Numbered from the stretch's first letter, positions 33,155-42,909 are shown. The stretch: 49,986 nt of DNA from Akkermansiaceae bacterium UBA5688 (GCA_002420315.1 DIHU01000020.1:3262-53247), one strand, 5' to 3'. Made by a program: numbers and translations. Notes: generated by a model from the letters alone, not told the origin.

Positions 33155-33697
33155 TTATTTGGGTGCATTTGCCTGTCCCAAAAGATGGATGGCTCCTAGG
33201 CAAGCGTGAATTTTGGAATCTACTAGCACTCCAGCTTGCTCTTTGGTTTTCATAAAATGGCTAAGATCTTCTAGATTGACGAGATGAGTGATGATGTCTT
33301 CTCCGCCAATCCCGCCACCTTTACCAGTTTTAACACATCCTTCTGCGAGGAAAAAATAGGTCATTTCGTCAGTCATGCCGGCGGCAGTAGGGGAATTGAG
33401 TAACGGAGACATCTTTCCAGCAGTGAAACCAGTTTCCTCGATTAATTCACGACTAGCACAATCAGTAATAGATTCGTTCGCAAAATCCTCTTCGTCTCCA
33501 ATTAAACCCGCGCAAATCTCGAGAACTCGGGATTTTACGGGGCGTCGATATTGCTCGACTAGAATCACTTGTTGGTCGGTTGTGAATGCGAAAATGCCAA
33601 CAACTCCGGTAGCATTGGCGCGGGTCACAAACTCCCAATCGTTGATTTCTCGGAGAGATAAGAAGCGGCCTTCGTGGTGGGATATGATTTGAGCCAT
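33155..33697 (-). CDS. Nudix hydrolase (ADP-ribose pyrophosphatase-like)
   Basis: A cytoplasmic hydrolase of nucleoside diphosphate derivatives, 180 residues. The strand order fits ADP-ribose pyrophosphatases: VVGIFAFTTDQQVILVEQYRRPV, then LEICAGLIG and the Nudix helix ASRELIEETGF at about 81-91. The canonical Gx5E spacing is expanded by a few residues (GDEEDFANES) before RELIEETG, so the box is slightly irregular, though the metal-binding Glu residues of REx2EE are intact. I chose ATG at 33697 because MAQIISHHEGRFL looks like the family start; an ATG at 33712 would add five residues. It is divergent from eboD, 68 bases apart. Confidence 0.85.
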   Translation of the reverse strand: MAQIISHHEGRFLSLREINDWEFVTRANATGVVGIFAFTTDQQVILVEQYRRPVKSRVLEICAGLIGDEEDFANESITDCASRELIEETGFTAGKMSPLLNSPTAAGMTDEMTYFFLAEGCVKTGKGGGIGGEDIITHLVNLEDLSHFMKTKEQAGVLVDSKIHACLGAIHLLGQANAPK

Positions 33698-33765
33698 ATT
33701 TTCACAATACACGGTAAAGAATCGGTGGCCAAGCCACGTATGAAACGTTAAGTAAGAAAAGTTAG

Positions 33766-34920
33766 ATGAGCGGAGAGGATTTCAACATCACGGTGAGTTT
33801 TCAACATCGAGTCAGATTTACCCGCGGGGCGTTTGCTCCGGGTAATCGTTTGATGGCTGATCTTTTGGAGACTCGAGGGCGAAGCAAGGTTCTTGTTTTT
33901 GTGGAAAATGGCCTCAGAAACTTCTTTCCCCTCCTGGAAGGAGAGATTCAGGATCATTTCTCGGAAATAGCCGGATTGAGGCTCACTGGAGTCGAATGGT
34001 TAGCTGGAGGTGAGGAGGCCAAGCGAGACGATCAAGTTTACCAGGATGCGATGGTCGCCATTGAGCGCCATCATATAGACCGCCATTCTTATGTCGTCGT
34101 AATTGGCGGAGGAGCATTTTTAGATGTGATTGGTTTTGCTGCATCAACAGCCCACCGCGGCGTCCGCCTAGTGAGATTCCCCACGACGACTCTCTCGCAG
34201 GATGACAGTGGAGTTGGGGTTAAGAATGGGATCAATGCCTTTGGGAAAAAGAACTTTATCGGTACATTCGCTGTTCCCTACGCAGTGGTAAACGATTTCC
34301 AATTCTTACATACTCAACCTGAGTTGACCCGTCGTGCGGGCCTCATTGAGGCTGTGAAAGTAGCTTTGGTTCGTGACGGCGAGTTTTTCGATTGGTTAGA
34401 GGAAAACGTAAAGGGCTTACTCTCTTTGAATGAGGAAATCCTCGAAGAAGCAGTCCAGCGTTCGGCAATTCATCACGCAAGGCACATCTCCCAGGGGGGT
34501 GATCCTTTTGAGTTGGGAAGCAGCCGGCCACTAGATTACGGGCATTGGGCCGCTCACAAGCTAGAGCAGCTTACGGATTTTGAACTCAGTCACGGGGAGG
34601 CGGTTTCGGTAGGTGTTGCACTTGATACCCTGTATGCAGCTAAGATTGGGCTACTCAAAACGTTGGACGCCGAGCGTGTTTTAAAGCTGATCGAGGGATT
34701 GGAGTTGCCGATTTGGCATGAGGCTTTGGAGTTGAGGGACTCGAAAAGAAGAAGGCGTGTTTTTAATGGGCTCGAGGAGTTCCGAGAGCACCTAGGTGGC
34801 GAGCTGACGGTTCTTCTTTTAGAGAAGACCGGGGTAGGCGTTGACGTGCACGAGATCGACGAAGCGATCTGGGAAAGCTGCGCTGAAGAGCTCAAAATAA
34901 GGGCTCATTCTATGGTTTAA
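33766..34920 (+). CDS. eboD: EboD-type 3-dehydroquinate synthase-like protein
   Basis: A sugar-phosphate cyclase-fold enzyme of 384 residues, NAD-dependent by homology. GGGAFLDVIGFAAS (114-127) is the NAD loop region. PTTTLSQDDSGVGVKNGIN (139-157) replaces the AroB QxDSSVGGKxGxN motif, and KKNFIGTF follows. The metal ligands by comparison with AroB are Glu195 (GLIEAVKVAL), His260 (DYGHWAAH) and His276 (LSHGEAV), with the AroB spacing of 16 between the two His. GGDPFELGSSRPLDYGHWAAHK and AFGKKNFIGTF are hallmarks of EboD rather than housekeeping AroB. The ebo cluster is known in cyanobacteria for export of scytonemin monomer and related products. The product here is unknown. eboF follows four bases later. 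I see no eboA, eboB, eboC or eboE here. Confidence 0.85.
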   Translation: MSGEDFNITVSFQHRVRFTRGAFAPGNRLMADLLETRGRSKVLVFVENGLRNFFPLLEGEIQDHFSEIAGLRLTGVEWLAGGEEAKRDDQVYQDAMVAIERHHIDRHSYVVVIGGGAFLDVIGFAASTAHRGVRLVRFPTTTLSQDDSGVGVKNGINAFGKKNFIGTFAVPYAVVNDFQFLHTQPELTRRAGLIEAVKVALVRDGEFFDWLEENVKGLLSLNEEILEEAVQRSAIHHARHISQGGDPFELGSSRPLDYGHWAAHKLEQLTDFELSHGEAVSVGVALDTLYAAKIGLLKTLDAERVLKLIEGLELPIWHEALELRDSKRRRRVFNGLEEFREHLGGELTVLLLEKTGVGVDVHEIDEAIWESCAEELKIRAHSMV

Positions 34921-34924
34921 AGCT

Positions 34925-36301
34925 ATGGGTATGAAACGAATAGCAGTCCTCAATGTGGTCGGGCTAACACGCTCGGTCATAGATGAAATGCCTCGCTTAA
35001 GAGAGTGGAGCAAGAAGAGAGAGGTAATGAGTTTCAAACCGGCCTTTCCGGCAGTGACCTGCACCGCGCAAAGTTCTTACCTCACAGGTAAGCCAGTGGG
35101 AGAACACGGGATTGTTGGTAATGGCTGGTATGATCGGGAGGATGCTGAGGTGAAATTCTGGAAGCAGTCAAATCACCTCGTGAAGGGTAAAAAGGTTTGG
35201 GAGGAAGCGGAAGTCCGCTGCGCTAAGATGTTTTGGTGGTATAACATGTATTCGTCAGCCGATTTTTCAGCGACCCCGAGACCGCTTTACCCTGCTGACG
35301 GGAGGAAATTCTTCGATATTCACACTCAACCAATGGAGATGCGTGAGCAGATCAAAATAGACCTTGGAGATTTTCCCTTTCCGTCGTTTTGGGGGCCAAA
35401 AGCTGGGATTGGATCGTCAGAATGGATTGCGAAGAGCGCCTGCTGGATTGAGGAGAAAAAGAGTCCAAGTCTAAATCTAGTATATCTTCCTCATCTTGAT
35501 TATGGGCTGCAAAAATATGGTCCCGGAGCTCCTGAGATGACTGCGGAGTATGAATCAATTGATAAAGTGACTTGTGACTTGATCGATTTTCTTGAGAAGC
35601 GCGGAATCGAGGTTCTAGTTCTCTCTGAATACGGAATTTCGAGGGTCTCGAGACCAGTTCATCTGAATCGAATTTTCCGTAAAAGAGGCTGGCTTCAGGT
35701 GAAGGATGAGCTTGGTCTTGAAACACTAGACTGTGGCGGCTGCAAAGCATTCGCTGTAGCTGATCATCAGATCGCTCATGTTTACGTAAATGACACTTCG
35801 ATTGCTGATGAGGTTAGAGAAGTCGTTTTAGCGGCTGACGGAGTCGAGGAGATTCGAGAAAGTTCTGATTTATGGGGTAAGGGAATTGCCGCTGATCGCG
35901 GTGGCGATTTTGTAGCGGTATCGGACGAAGATGCTTGGTTTACTTATTACTTTTGGGAGGACGATTCCAAGGCGCCAGACTTTGCCCGATGTATCGACAT
36001 TCACCGAAAACCTGGATATGATCCGGTGGAATTATTTTTGGACCCTGACCTTAAATTCCCGCTTGTGAAAATCGCCAAATTCTTAGCAAAGAAGAAGCTG
36101 GGCTTTCGCGGACTTATGGATGTCATTCCTCTGAACGCGAATTTAGTAAAAGGATCACATGGCAGGGATACTGTTGCGCCACAGGAACAACCTGTTGCTA
36201 TTGGCAGGGGGGCGGGGCAAGTCACTTCTGCAGAGGAGGTTTTCTTCTGGATACGGGATTTGTTGACAAACTCAGAATCAGGGGATTCAAACGCTAGATA
36301 A
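34925..36301 (+). CDS. eboF: EboF-type alkaline phosphatase/phosphodiesterase-family protein
   Basis: A protein of the alkaline phosphatase/nucleotide pyrophosphatase superfamily, 458 residues, with no signal peptide. FPAVTCTAQSSYLTGKP (41-57) matches the nucleophile region, Thr45 standing where the NPP threonine sits. The EboF type is marked by LNVVGLT (9-15), GIVGNGWYDR, KMFWWYNMYSSADFS and LVYLPHLDYGLQKYGP. Compared with canonical NPP enzymes, several metal ligands are changed: the first Asp region reads VVGL, the His of DxxxH reads Gln196, and the DHG motif reads EYG at 235-237; a C-terminal His is kept (GSHGRD, His412). As I recall, EboF homologues share these, so activity may be altered or absent. 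It is translationally close to eboD and presumably works with it. Confidence 0.8.
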   Translation: MGMKRIAVLNVVGLTRSVIDEMPRLREWSKKREVMSFKPAFPAVTCTAQSSYLTGKPVGEHGIVGNGWYDREDAEVKFWKQSNHLVKGKKVWEEAEVRCAKMFWWYNMYSSADFSATPRPLYPADGRKFFDIHTQPMEMREQIKIDLGDFPFPSFWGPKAGIGSSEWIAKSACWIEEKKSPSLNLVYLPHLDYGLQKYGPGAPEMTAEYESIDKVTCDLIDFLEKRGIEVLVLSEYGISRVSRPVHLNRIFRKRGWLQVKDELGLETLDCGGCKAFAVADHQIAHVYVNDTSIADEVREVVLAADGVEEIRESSDLWGKGIAADRGGDFVAVSDEDAWFTYYFWEDDSKAPDFARCIDIHRKPGYDPVELFLDPDLKFPLVKIAKFLAKKKLGFRGLMDVIPLNANLVKGSHGRDTVAPQEQPVAIGRGAGQVTSAEEVFFWIRDLLTNSESGDSNAR

Positions 36302-36417
36302 TAAGAGTAACTGGTTCTTAGCAGAGATCTTTTGATGGCTTACAAATCATTAGCCTTTTCAAACAAGTTCTGTTCGCTTTGCAAACAATCTGGTCATATT
36401 GCCCAGCACCTAGACTT

Positions 36418-38055
36418 TTGACTGCTCCAACTTCTACCCCAACCGTTCCTTTAGCGGCTGCCCGTGAGATTGCACGGCGGCGGACATTTGCAATCATTTC
36501 CCATCCGGATGCCGGAAAGACAACGCTTACCGAAAAACTCCTTCTTTACGGGGGGGCAATCGGTTTAGCCGGCAGCGTGACTTCAAAAAAGGAACAGCAA
36601 TCAACTTCCAGTGATTGGATGGCTATGGAGAAGGAGAGAGGGATTTCAGTTTCTTCAACCGTCCTTCAATTTGAATATAAGAACTGCTGCATTAATTTAC
36701 TCGATACTCCAGGACACCATGATTTTTCGGAGGACACCTACCGGGTTCTTTCGGCTGTCGATGCAGCCGTTATGGTTATCGATGCTGGTAAAGGGATAGA
36801 AGCGCAAACATTGAAACTTTTTGAGGTCTGCCGTCGTCGGGGTGTTCCAATTTTTGTTTTTATCAACAAGATGGACCGACCGTCGCGTCCCCCATTAGAG
36901 TTAATTGATGAGTTAGAAACGGTCCTTAAGCTTGCTCCTACACCAGTAAACTGGCCGCTCGGAGATGGGCCCCGATTCCGTGGTGTTTATGACCGTCGCA
37001 AAGATGAGGTAAACCTTTTTGAACGAACTTCTCACGGTTCGTTTAAAGCCCCGCTGGAAGTAGCGGGGATCGAAGATGATAAAGTTCGCGAAGCTTTGAG
37101 TGATGAGCTTTACCTAGCGGTGACTTCTGAGATTGAGCTGCTTGACGGCCTTACAGAAAGTATTGATCGCGGGCGCGTTCTCGCAGGTCAGCAAATGCCA
37201 ATTTACTTCGGAAGTGCTATGAATAATTTTGGGGTTCAAAATATGCTCGAAAGCTTTTTGGAACTGGCTCCACCGCCAGCCGGCCGAATCAATGTGAGCG
37301 CAGACGAAATGATCGATCCAGAGGGCGAAAGCTTTTCTGGATTCGTATTCAAAATACAGGCGAATATGAATCCCCGCCACCGGGATCGCGCCGTTTTCGT
37401 CAGAATCGTTTCCGGCGTTTTTGAGCGAGATATGCAGATTGTTGACCAACGCACAGGCAAAAAGGTTAGGCTTGCTAATGCACAGAAGTTATTTGGGCAG
37501 GGTCGTGAGACCCTCGATACCGCCTACGCCGGTGATATTCTCGCCCTCGTGGGGAATTACAATTTTCTGATAGGTGACACTCTTACCAATGATTCGGAAG
37601 TAATGTTCAACGAGATGCCTCGTTTTACACCAGAGTGCTTTACTTATATCCTCAACAAAGACACGGCTAATATCAAACGCTACCGGTCGGGTATGGAACA
37701 ATTGATGAAAGAAGGCGTCGCGCAAGCCTATCATGTGCATGGCAGCGCTCAGTCCGTTCCTTTGCTAGGGGCGGTCGGTCCGCTCCAGTTTGAAGTCCTA
37801 CAGGCTCGCCTTGAGAGTGAATATTCGGTCGAAACCCGACTTGAGCAACCACGCTGGAATTGTGTTCAGTGGTTTGTCGAACGAGAGCCCGATAAATCTA
37901 GGAGCGACCGCGAACCGCCTGAAGTCAAGCTCCCGTCGGGTTGTGCTGTGGCCCGTGATCAAGACGGGAATTGGGTCGTTCTCCTACCTGCTCAGTATCT
38001 TGTCGAAATTCTCCATGACAGGAACGAAGGTCTCAGTTTCCGTAGTAGTGCCTAA
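36418..38055 (+). CDS. prfC: Peptide chain release factor 3
   Basis: A GTPase that recycles RF1/RF2 from ribosomes after peptide release. About 545 residues, near the E. coli RF3 length. G1 is SHPDAGKTT, the switch II region is DTPGHHDFSEDTYR and G4 is NKMD; VAQAYHVHGSAQSVPLLGAVGPLQFEVLQ is the typical RF3 C-terminal stretch that separates it from EF-G and LepA. No ATG is available near the N-terminus; TTG at 36418 gives MTAPTSTPTV before the conserved AREIARRRTFAIIS, and another TTG at 36379 would add 13 residues. The gene stands alone on the plus strand between eboF and the CotH protein. Confidence 0.94.
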   Translation: MTAPTSTPTVPLAAAREIARRRTFAIISHPDAGKTTLTEKLLLYGGAIGLAGSVTSKKEQQSTSSDWMAMEKERGISVSSTVLQFEYKNCCINLLDTPGHHDFSEDTYRVLSAVDAAVMVIDAGKGIEAQTLKLFEVCRRRGVPIFVFINKMDRPSRPPLELIDELETVLKLAPTPVNWPLGDGPRFRGVYDRRKDEVNLFERTSHGSFKAPLEVAGIEDDKVREALSDELYLAVTSEIELLDGLTESIDRGRVLAGQQMPIYFGSAMNNFGVQNMLESFLELAPPPAGRINVSADEMIDPEGESFSGFVFKIQANMNPRHRDRAVFVRIVSGVFERDMQIVDQRTGKKVRLANAQKLFGQGRETLDTAYAGDILALVGNYNFLIGDTLTNDSEVMFNEMPRFTPECFTYILNKDTANIKRYRSGMEQLMKEGVAQAYHVHGSAQSVPLLGAVGPLQFEVLQARLESEYSVETRLEQPRWNCVQWFVEREPDKSRSDREPPEVKLPSGCAVARDQDGNWVVLLPAQYLVEILHDRNEGLSFRSSA

Positions 38056-38289
38056 ATTAAAAACAAGTTAGTCTGGAAATCTTTATCATAAGACTTGTTG
38101 ACTCTCTAACTTTAGGCCTGATTTGAATTGTTCATGTGAACTGCTTTTTTGAGGAAGCTTTCGTCCAATTAAAGTGAGGGAGTGGTGGTTTGGAATCTGG
38201 ATGAAACTCATATTGAGTCTGAATTTAATTTGACACATTTATCGTGTGTATCACGCTTATTGGTAGCACTCTCACAATTTCAAGACAAT

Positions 38290-41200
38290 ATGACAGCACT
38301 TCGTCCAACCGTTGATTTTTCATCTTCGCCCTCTTTCAGCTTCAAAACGAATATATGGACCTCTAAGATCCTCGTATATTCCGTTTTACTTTTAGTTATT
38401 TATCCGGGATTCCTCCAACTCCATGCTGCTCCAAGGATCTCTGAGTTTGTGGCTCTTAACACTCGTTCTCTCATAGACGAGGATGGCGATTCTTCCGATT
38501 GGATTGAAATTGAGAATACCGATGACTCTGACGTATCATTGGAGGGTTGGTATTTAACCGATGATCCGAAGGACTTAACTAAATGGACCATTCCAGCAGT
38601 AACTCTTCGACCAAACGACTTTCTCATTATTTTCGCCTCTAAGAAGAATCGAGTTGAACCGGCGGGAATACTTCACACAAACTTTACCCTTCAGCCCGAC
38701 GAGTTCATCGGACTAGTTGAACCTGATGGAAGGACAATTGCATCCTCTTTTGACCCTCCTCCTCAATTTGAAGATATTTCATACGGTATAGGCACAGTTG
38801 GCGCATCAATTGTCACAGTGCCGGTTGATCAAGGTGTTAACGCGAAATATTTCGTCCCAGCCATCGATCCTGGCCCCGAAGACTGGAGAGTTGCTGGGTA
38901 TAATGATTCTGCATGGAGTAGTGCCGCACTTGCCTTAGGATGGGACACATCCGGGCCTTACTTAGATCTTCTCGGGAGCGATGGAAACCTATCATCCGTA
39001 GCGAAGGGTGTGAATGCTTCAATCTTTGTTCGGATCCCCATTACGATTGATGATCCCAGTGCTGTTCAAAGAATGGTGCTTGATCTGAATTGGGAGGATG
39101 GTGTTGTGGGTTATCTCAACGGGGAGCAAATCCTTTCCGAAAATGCTCCAAATCCGATCGCCTGGAATTCAAGGGCAACTAGCTCACATACAGATAGTCT
39201 CGCTGTGGTTCCCGACACTTATGAAGTAGATTTCACGGGGAAGCTCGTAAGCGGAACCAATATCTTGGCGTTCCAGGTCATGAACACTTCTCCGAATGGT
39301 TCCGATCTTCTCTTACTGCCTAAGTTGACAGTTGTTTCTAAGGACGCCACAAACGGGGATGTCGCAGCTTTCTTTGAGGAACCAACCCCAGGGACACCTA
39401 ATAGCCCCGGAAAACTAGCCCCAGCCTACGTGACGGTCGATACTCCTACGAGGACCTTTACATCTGGATCGATAAGCGTCGGACTCACATCTGAAAACAC
39501 TAATGCAACCATCCGCTACACTACTGATGGGAGTATCCCAACTAATGATCTTGGCTCCGCCTCGCCAGAATACACCGGATCACTCACAATTACAGACAAC
39601 ACTTTGCTGAGAACGCGAGCGTTTCTTCCTGGAGCCTTGGCTGGGCCTATCGAGACTCACGCCTATTTTCGCCTTGAAAGCGACGCTGCTGAATTCACTT
39701 CAAACCTTCCGACAATTCTTATCGACAACTTTGGGAGGGGGAATATTCCGTCTGCTGGAGCAACCAACAGATTACCGATGATGATGGCAATCTTTGAGCC
39801 GAAAGATATCGGAGGGGGAGTTATGCGCTCATCGATGCTGAACCCTCCTGACTTAGTTACCCGCATGGGGAGCCGGAAGCGTGGATCAAGCTCAGGAGGT
39901 TGGCCGAAAAATCATTTTTCGGTAGAAGCTTGGACCGAGAATGATTACGAAGAGAAGGATATCAAGCCACTTGGATTCGGAGCAGATAATGATTGGATTC
40001 TAGGGTCATTTTATCAGTTTGACAGGGCGTTGATTCGAAACCCGTTCATCTACGATGTTAGCCGGCAGATCGGTCGGTATGCCGCTAGGACTCAACATGT
40101 CGAGCTTTGGAATAACTTAAGAAACAACGTAGGGGGCAACGATTACTTTGGAGTCTATACTCTCGGCGAACGGCTCGATCGTGGGAAGTCTCGAATCGAT
40201 GTCGATCGTTTAAACCCAACCATTTTGGAAAATAATTTCGGGAATGGAGGCCCCGGTAATCTGGCACCATTTGATGCACAAGTTTCAGGAGGGTATATTT
40301 TTAAACGAGATCGTGGTAACCCAACATTCTCGTCCTCTGGTATGGGCAGTTTTGTGTATGTCTATCCCGGAGGAGCTAGTGACCGAAATAGACCGGATGA
40401 CTTTTTTATAAATCGCACCGAGACAGCATGGCTCACAAAATACCTCGAAGAGGCCGATGATGCTCTTGACGCGGCGGACGGTATTAATCCGGAAACCGGG
40501 CTGCATTTTTCTGACTATATTGACGTTGATTCCTTTATTGACCATATCATGCTCAATAATTTTGCAATGAATGTAGATTGGGGACGTCTCAGTGCCTTTT
40601 TACATAAGCCTCGTGGCGGGAAATTAGTGGGGGGGCCAATTTGGGATTTTGACCGTAATATGGGATCAGAAGACGGCCGAGACCGGACCCCAGATCGCCA
40701 ATGGAACGGAACAGGAGATTCAAGTCGGACGTGGTATGATAGCCGATACCCCTACTATGGCAAAGTAATGGGCTACCGTCGAAATACACAAGGTCCACCA
40801 ACAGCTCAAAGCTCTAGACCAGACGTCATGCAGAGGTGGATTGATCGCTGGTTTTCCCGTCGCAAATCAGTCTTATCAATTGAAAATCTAAATGCAACAG
40901 TCGACAAATATGCCTCACCTCTCAATGTCGAATCAGGGAACGATCCAAGCCGACCTACGCCCCAGGATCGTAATTTTGCGCGATGGAATGTCGCGCCAAA
41001 CGGAGGCACGTATTCAGGGGGAGATCGGGGATGGACTGGCGAGATCACCCACATGAAGGGTTGGCTGAAAAGACGGGCAGAATGGATTGATGCACAATTT
41101 CCTTCACAGCCTGAATTTAGCGTTGCAAGCGGCAGCGTCCCAATCGGGAGCAACTTAATCATGAACTTCCCAGAGGGCCAGGCCTACTACACGACAGACG

Positions 41201-42786
41201 GCAGCGATCCGAGAGCTCCGGGGGGCGGTGTCTCAGCAACAGCAAAACGTTTTGATGGAGGTGCAATTGATACCACCTTATTGGCGGTTGATAGTCCCGT
41301 GAATTACTTTATTCCAACCGACGGCTCGTTAGGTTTAACATGGACCCAAGCAAATTTTGATTCGTCAAAGTGGACTCAAGTTGCTTCAGGTGTTGGTTGG
41401 GAGTCGGCTGGCGGAACCCTTGAGCCTCTGATTTCTACGAATATTTCCACCCAATTAAAGGGGGTTAATGGTGGGGCTTATTTCCGGTGGGAATTTGACT
41501 TTAATAATGCCGGAGCTGTAAATGGGGGGACTTTAAATGTTCAATCCGACGATGGATTCATAGCCTACTTGAATGGTGTGGAAATAGCCTCAGCTAATGC
41601 ACCAGATCCAGCTGCTTGGAATAGTACGGCATCGGGATCCACCACAGATAGAAACGTTGTTGAAGGTCGGCAAATCGACCTTGCAGCCTCCCTTGATTCT
41701 TTTCGTAATGGCAAGAATGTACTAGCGATTCACGCAATGAATTCGACTCTCAACGGTTCTGATTTCCTAATCAGGGCAGGGCTTGAGATAAACGAGACTG
41801 TGGCTGCTAGCCCACTGATCCTTGACGAGAGCCAGGTTGTGACTGCGCGTGTCCGTGATGGGGACTTTTGGGGTGCCCCCACAATCAGACCCTATGCGGT
41901 GGGTACGCCAGCTAATAGCGAGAATCTAATGATCTCAGAGATTATGTATCACCCAGCTGAGCCCTCAGCAGAGGAAATCACGGCGGGATATGGAGACCAG
42001 GATCTTTTTGAGTTCATCGAATTCGTCAACATAAGTGAGGTTACTATTGATTTGACGGGAGTCGGCTTCGATGCAGGTGCGAGTTTTATATTCCCAGTGG
42101 GGATGAAACTTGCTGCCGGAGCCCGGATACTAGTTGTCAGTGATACCGCAGCATTCAGAGCACGGTATGGTTCTGCTCTCGATAGCTTTGTTGTAGGCCA
42201 ATTTCAAGATGAGACAAAATTAGCCAACAGCGGTGAGCGTATCTTGATTGTTGGGATCGATGGCAGTCCTATTAAAGAGTTCACCTACAATGATAAATCG
42301 CCATGGCCAGAAGCGGCGGACGGTGATGGATTTAGTCTTGTTCTTAATTCCCCAAATAGTGCACCCGATCACAGTCTTCCTGAAAGTTGGTCAACTGGCC
42401 GTCAGGGTGGAACCCCGGGAATTAGTGAAAATAAAACTGTTTTTGCGGGTGATCCTAATGCGGATTTAGATAATGATGGTCTAACCGCGTTTGCGGAATA
42501 TGCCATGGGGACAGCCGATTCAGATAGCTCGTCAGGCCAGGCGGCTATCAAGAGTCGAGTAGATGGTGGCGGGGATCTACGGATCACCTATCCCAAGAAC
42601 ACTGCCGCTGGCGATGTGAATTTCATTGTGGAAATTTCCACCGATCTTAAGAATTGGAGCAGCGGTGATATGGTCTCGTTTGTGAGTGAGGAATCAATTG
42701 GGGAGAATATCTCCGAAGTCACCTACCAAAGCGCACTTCCGAACGCCACGAAAGTTTACATGCGGCTTAGGTTCCAGCAAAGGTAG
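38290..42786 (+). CDS. Large secreted surface protein with lamin-tail, CotH kinase-like and jelly-roll domains
   Basis: About 1498 residues with a signal peptide ending near residue 44 (LVIYPGFLQLHAA). Domains in order: lamin tail domain (about 45-165, PRISEFVALN, DSSDWIEIENTD); a jelly-roll module (173-345); a chitobiase C-terminal-like segment (about 410, YTTDGSIPTND); a CotH kinase-like domain (about 530-800, KNHFSVEAW, WDFDRNMG near 785); a second YTTDGSDPR segment (966); a second copy of the jelly-roll module (997-1167); a second lamin tail domain (1213-1357); and a calcium-binding-type DLDNDGLTAFAEYAMG near 1392. This architecture is frequent in Verrucomicrobiota and Planctomycetota; a spore role as in Bacillus CotH is not implied. 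I chose ATG at 38290 because the hydrophobic signal follows; an earlier GTG at 38182 is less likely. Confidence 0.82.
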   Translation: MTALRPTVDFSSSPSFSFKTNIWTSKILVYSVLLLVIYPGFLQLHAAPRISEFVALNTRSLIDEDGDSSDWIEIENTDDSDVSLEGWYLTDDPKDLTKWTIPAVTLRPNDFLIIFASKKNRVEPAGILHTNFTLQPDEFIGLVEPDGRTIASSFDPPPQFEDISYGIGTVGASIVTVPVDQGVNAKYFVPAIDPGPEDWRVAGYNDSAWSSAALALGWDTSGPYLDLLGSDGNLSSVAKGVNASIFVRIPITIDDPSAVQRMVLDLNWEDGVVGYLNGEQILSENAPNPIAWNSRATSSHTDSLAVVPDTYEVDFTGKLVSGTNILAFQVMNTSPNGSDLLLLPKLTVVSKDATNGDVAAFFEEPTPGTPNSPGKLAPAYVTVDTPTRTFTSGSISVGLTSENTNATIRYTTDGSIPTNDLGSASPEYTGSLTITDNTLLRTRAFLPGALAGPIETHAYFRLESDAAEFTSNLPTILIDNFGRGNIPSAGATNRLPMMMAIFEPKDIGGGVMRSSMLNPPDLVTRMGSRKRGSSSGGWPKNHFSVEAWTENDYEEKDIKPLGFGADNDWILGSFYQFDRALIRNPFIYDVSRQIGRYAARTQHVELWNNLRNNVGGNDYFGVYTLGERLDRGKSRIDVDRLNPTILENNFGNGGPGNLAPFDAQVSGGYIFKRDRGNPTFSSSGMGSFVYVYPGGASDRNRPDDFFINRTETAWLTKYLEEADDALDAADGINPETGLHFSDYIDVDSFIDHIMLNNFAMNVDWGRLSAFLHKPRGGKLVGGPIWDFDRNMGSEDGRDRTPDRQWNGTGDSSRTWYDSRYPYYGKVMGYRRNTQGPPTAQSSRPDVMQRWIDRWFSRRKSVLSIENLNATVDKYASPLNVESGNDPSRPTPQDRNFARWNVAPNGGTYSGGDRGWTGEITHMKGWLKRRAEWIDAQFPSQPEFSVASGSVPIGSNLIMNFPEGQAYYTTDGSDPRAPGGGVSATAKRFDGGAIDTTLLAVDSPVNYFIPTDGSLGLTWTQANFDSSKWTQVASGVGWESAGGTLEPLISTNISTQLKGVNGGAYFRWEFDFNNAGAVNGGTLNVQSDDGFIAYLNGVEIASANAPDPAAWNSTASGSTTDRNVVEGRQIDLAASLDSFRNGKNVLAIHAMNSTLNGSDFLIRAGLEINETVAASPLILDESQVVTARVRDGDFWGAPTIRPYAVGTPANSENLMISEIMYHPAEPSAEEITAGYGDQDLFEFIEFVNISEVTIDLTGVGFDAGASFIFPVGMKLAAGARILVVSDTAAFRARYGSALDSFVVGQFQDETKLANSGERILIVGIDGSPIKEFTYNDKSPWPEAADGDGFSLVLNSPNSAPDHSLPESWSTGRQGGTPGISENKTVFAGDPNADLDNDGLTAFAEYAMGTADSDSSSGQAAIKSRVDGGGDLRITYPKNTAAGDVNFIVEISTDLKNWSSGDMVSFVSEESIGENISEVTYQSALPNATKVYMRLRFQQR

Positions 42787-42909
42787 TTACGCTTTAATTA
42801 CCTTGTGAGTGAAGGGGTCTGACCTGCTTTTAGCTAGACTGTCGAAAACCGCCTTGGCTGGTCCATTCCCGATCCTTATCCTTTTAATGCTAATATTAAA
42901 ACCATAACT

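Noticed and set aside
33766..34920. Housekeeping aroB for the eboD-like gene
   Set aside because: The active-site block reads QDDSGVGVKNGINAFGKKN and GSSRPLDYGHWAAHK, which are EboD hallmarks, not the SSVGGK motif of AroB, and eboF follows directly.
38056..38181. Imperfect inverted repeat after prfC (AACAAGT with ACTTGTT) as a terminator
   Set aside because: The loop is over 20 bases, the alternative stem has a four-base bulge and no T-tract follows.
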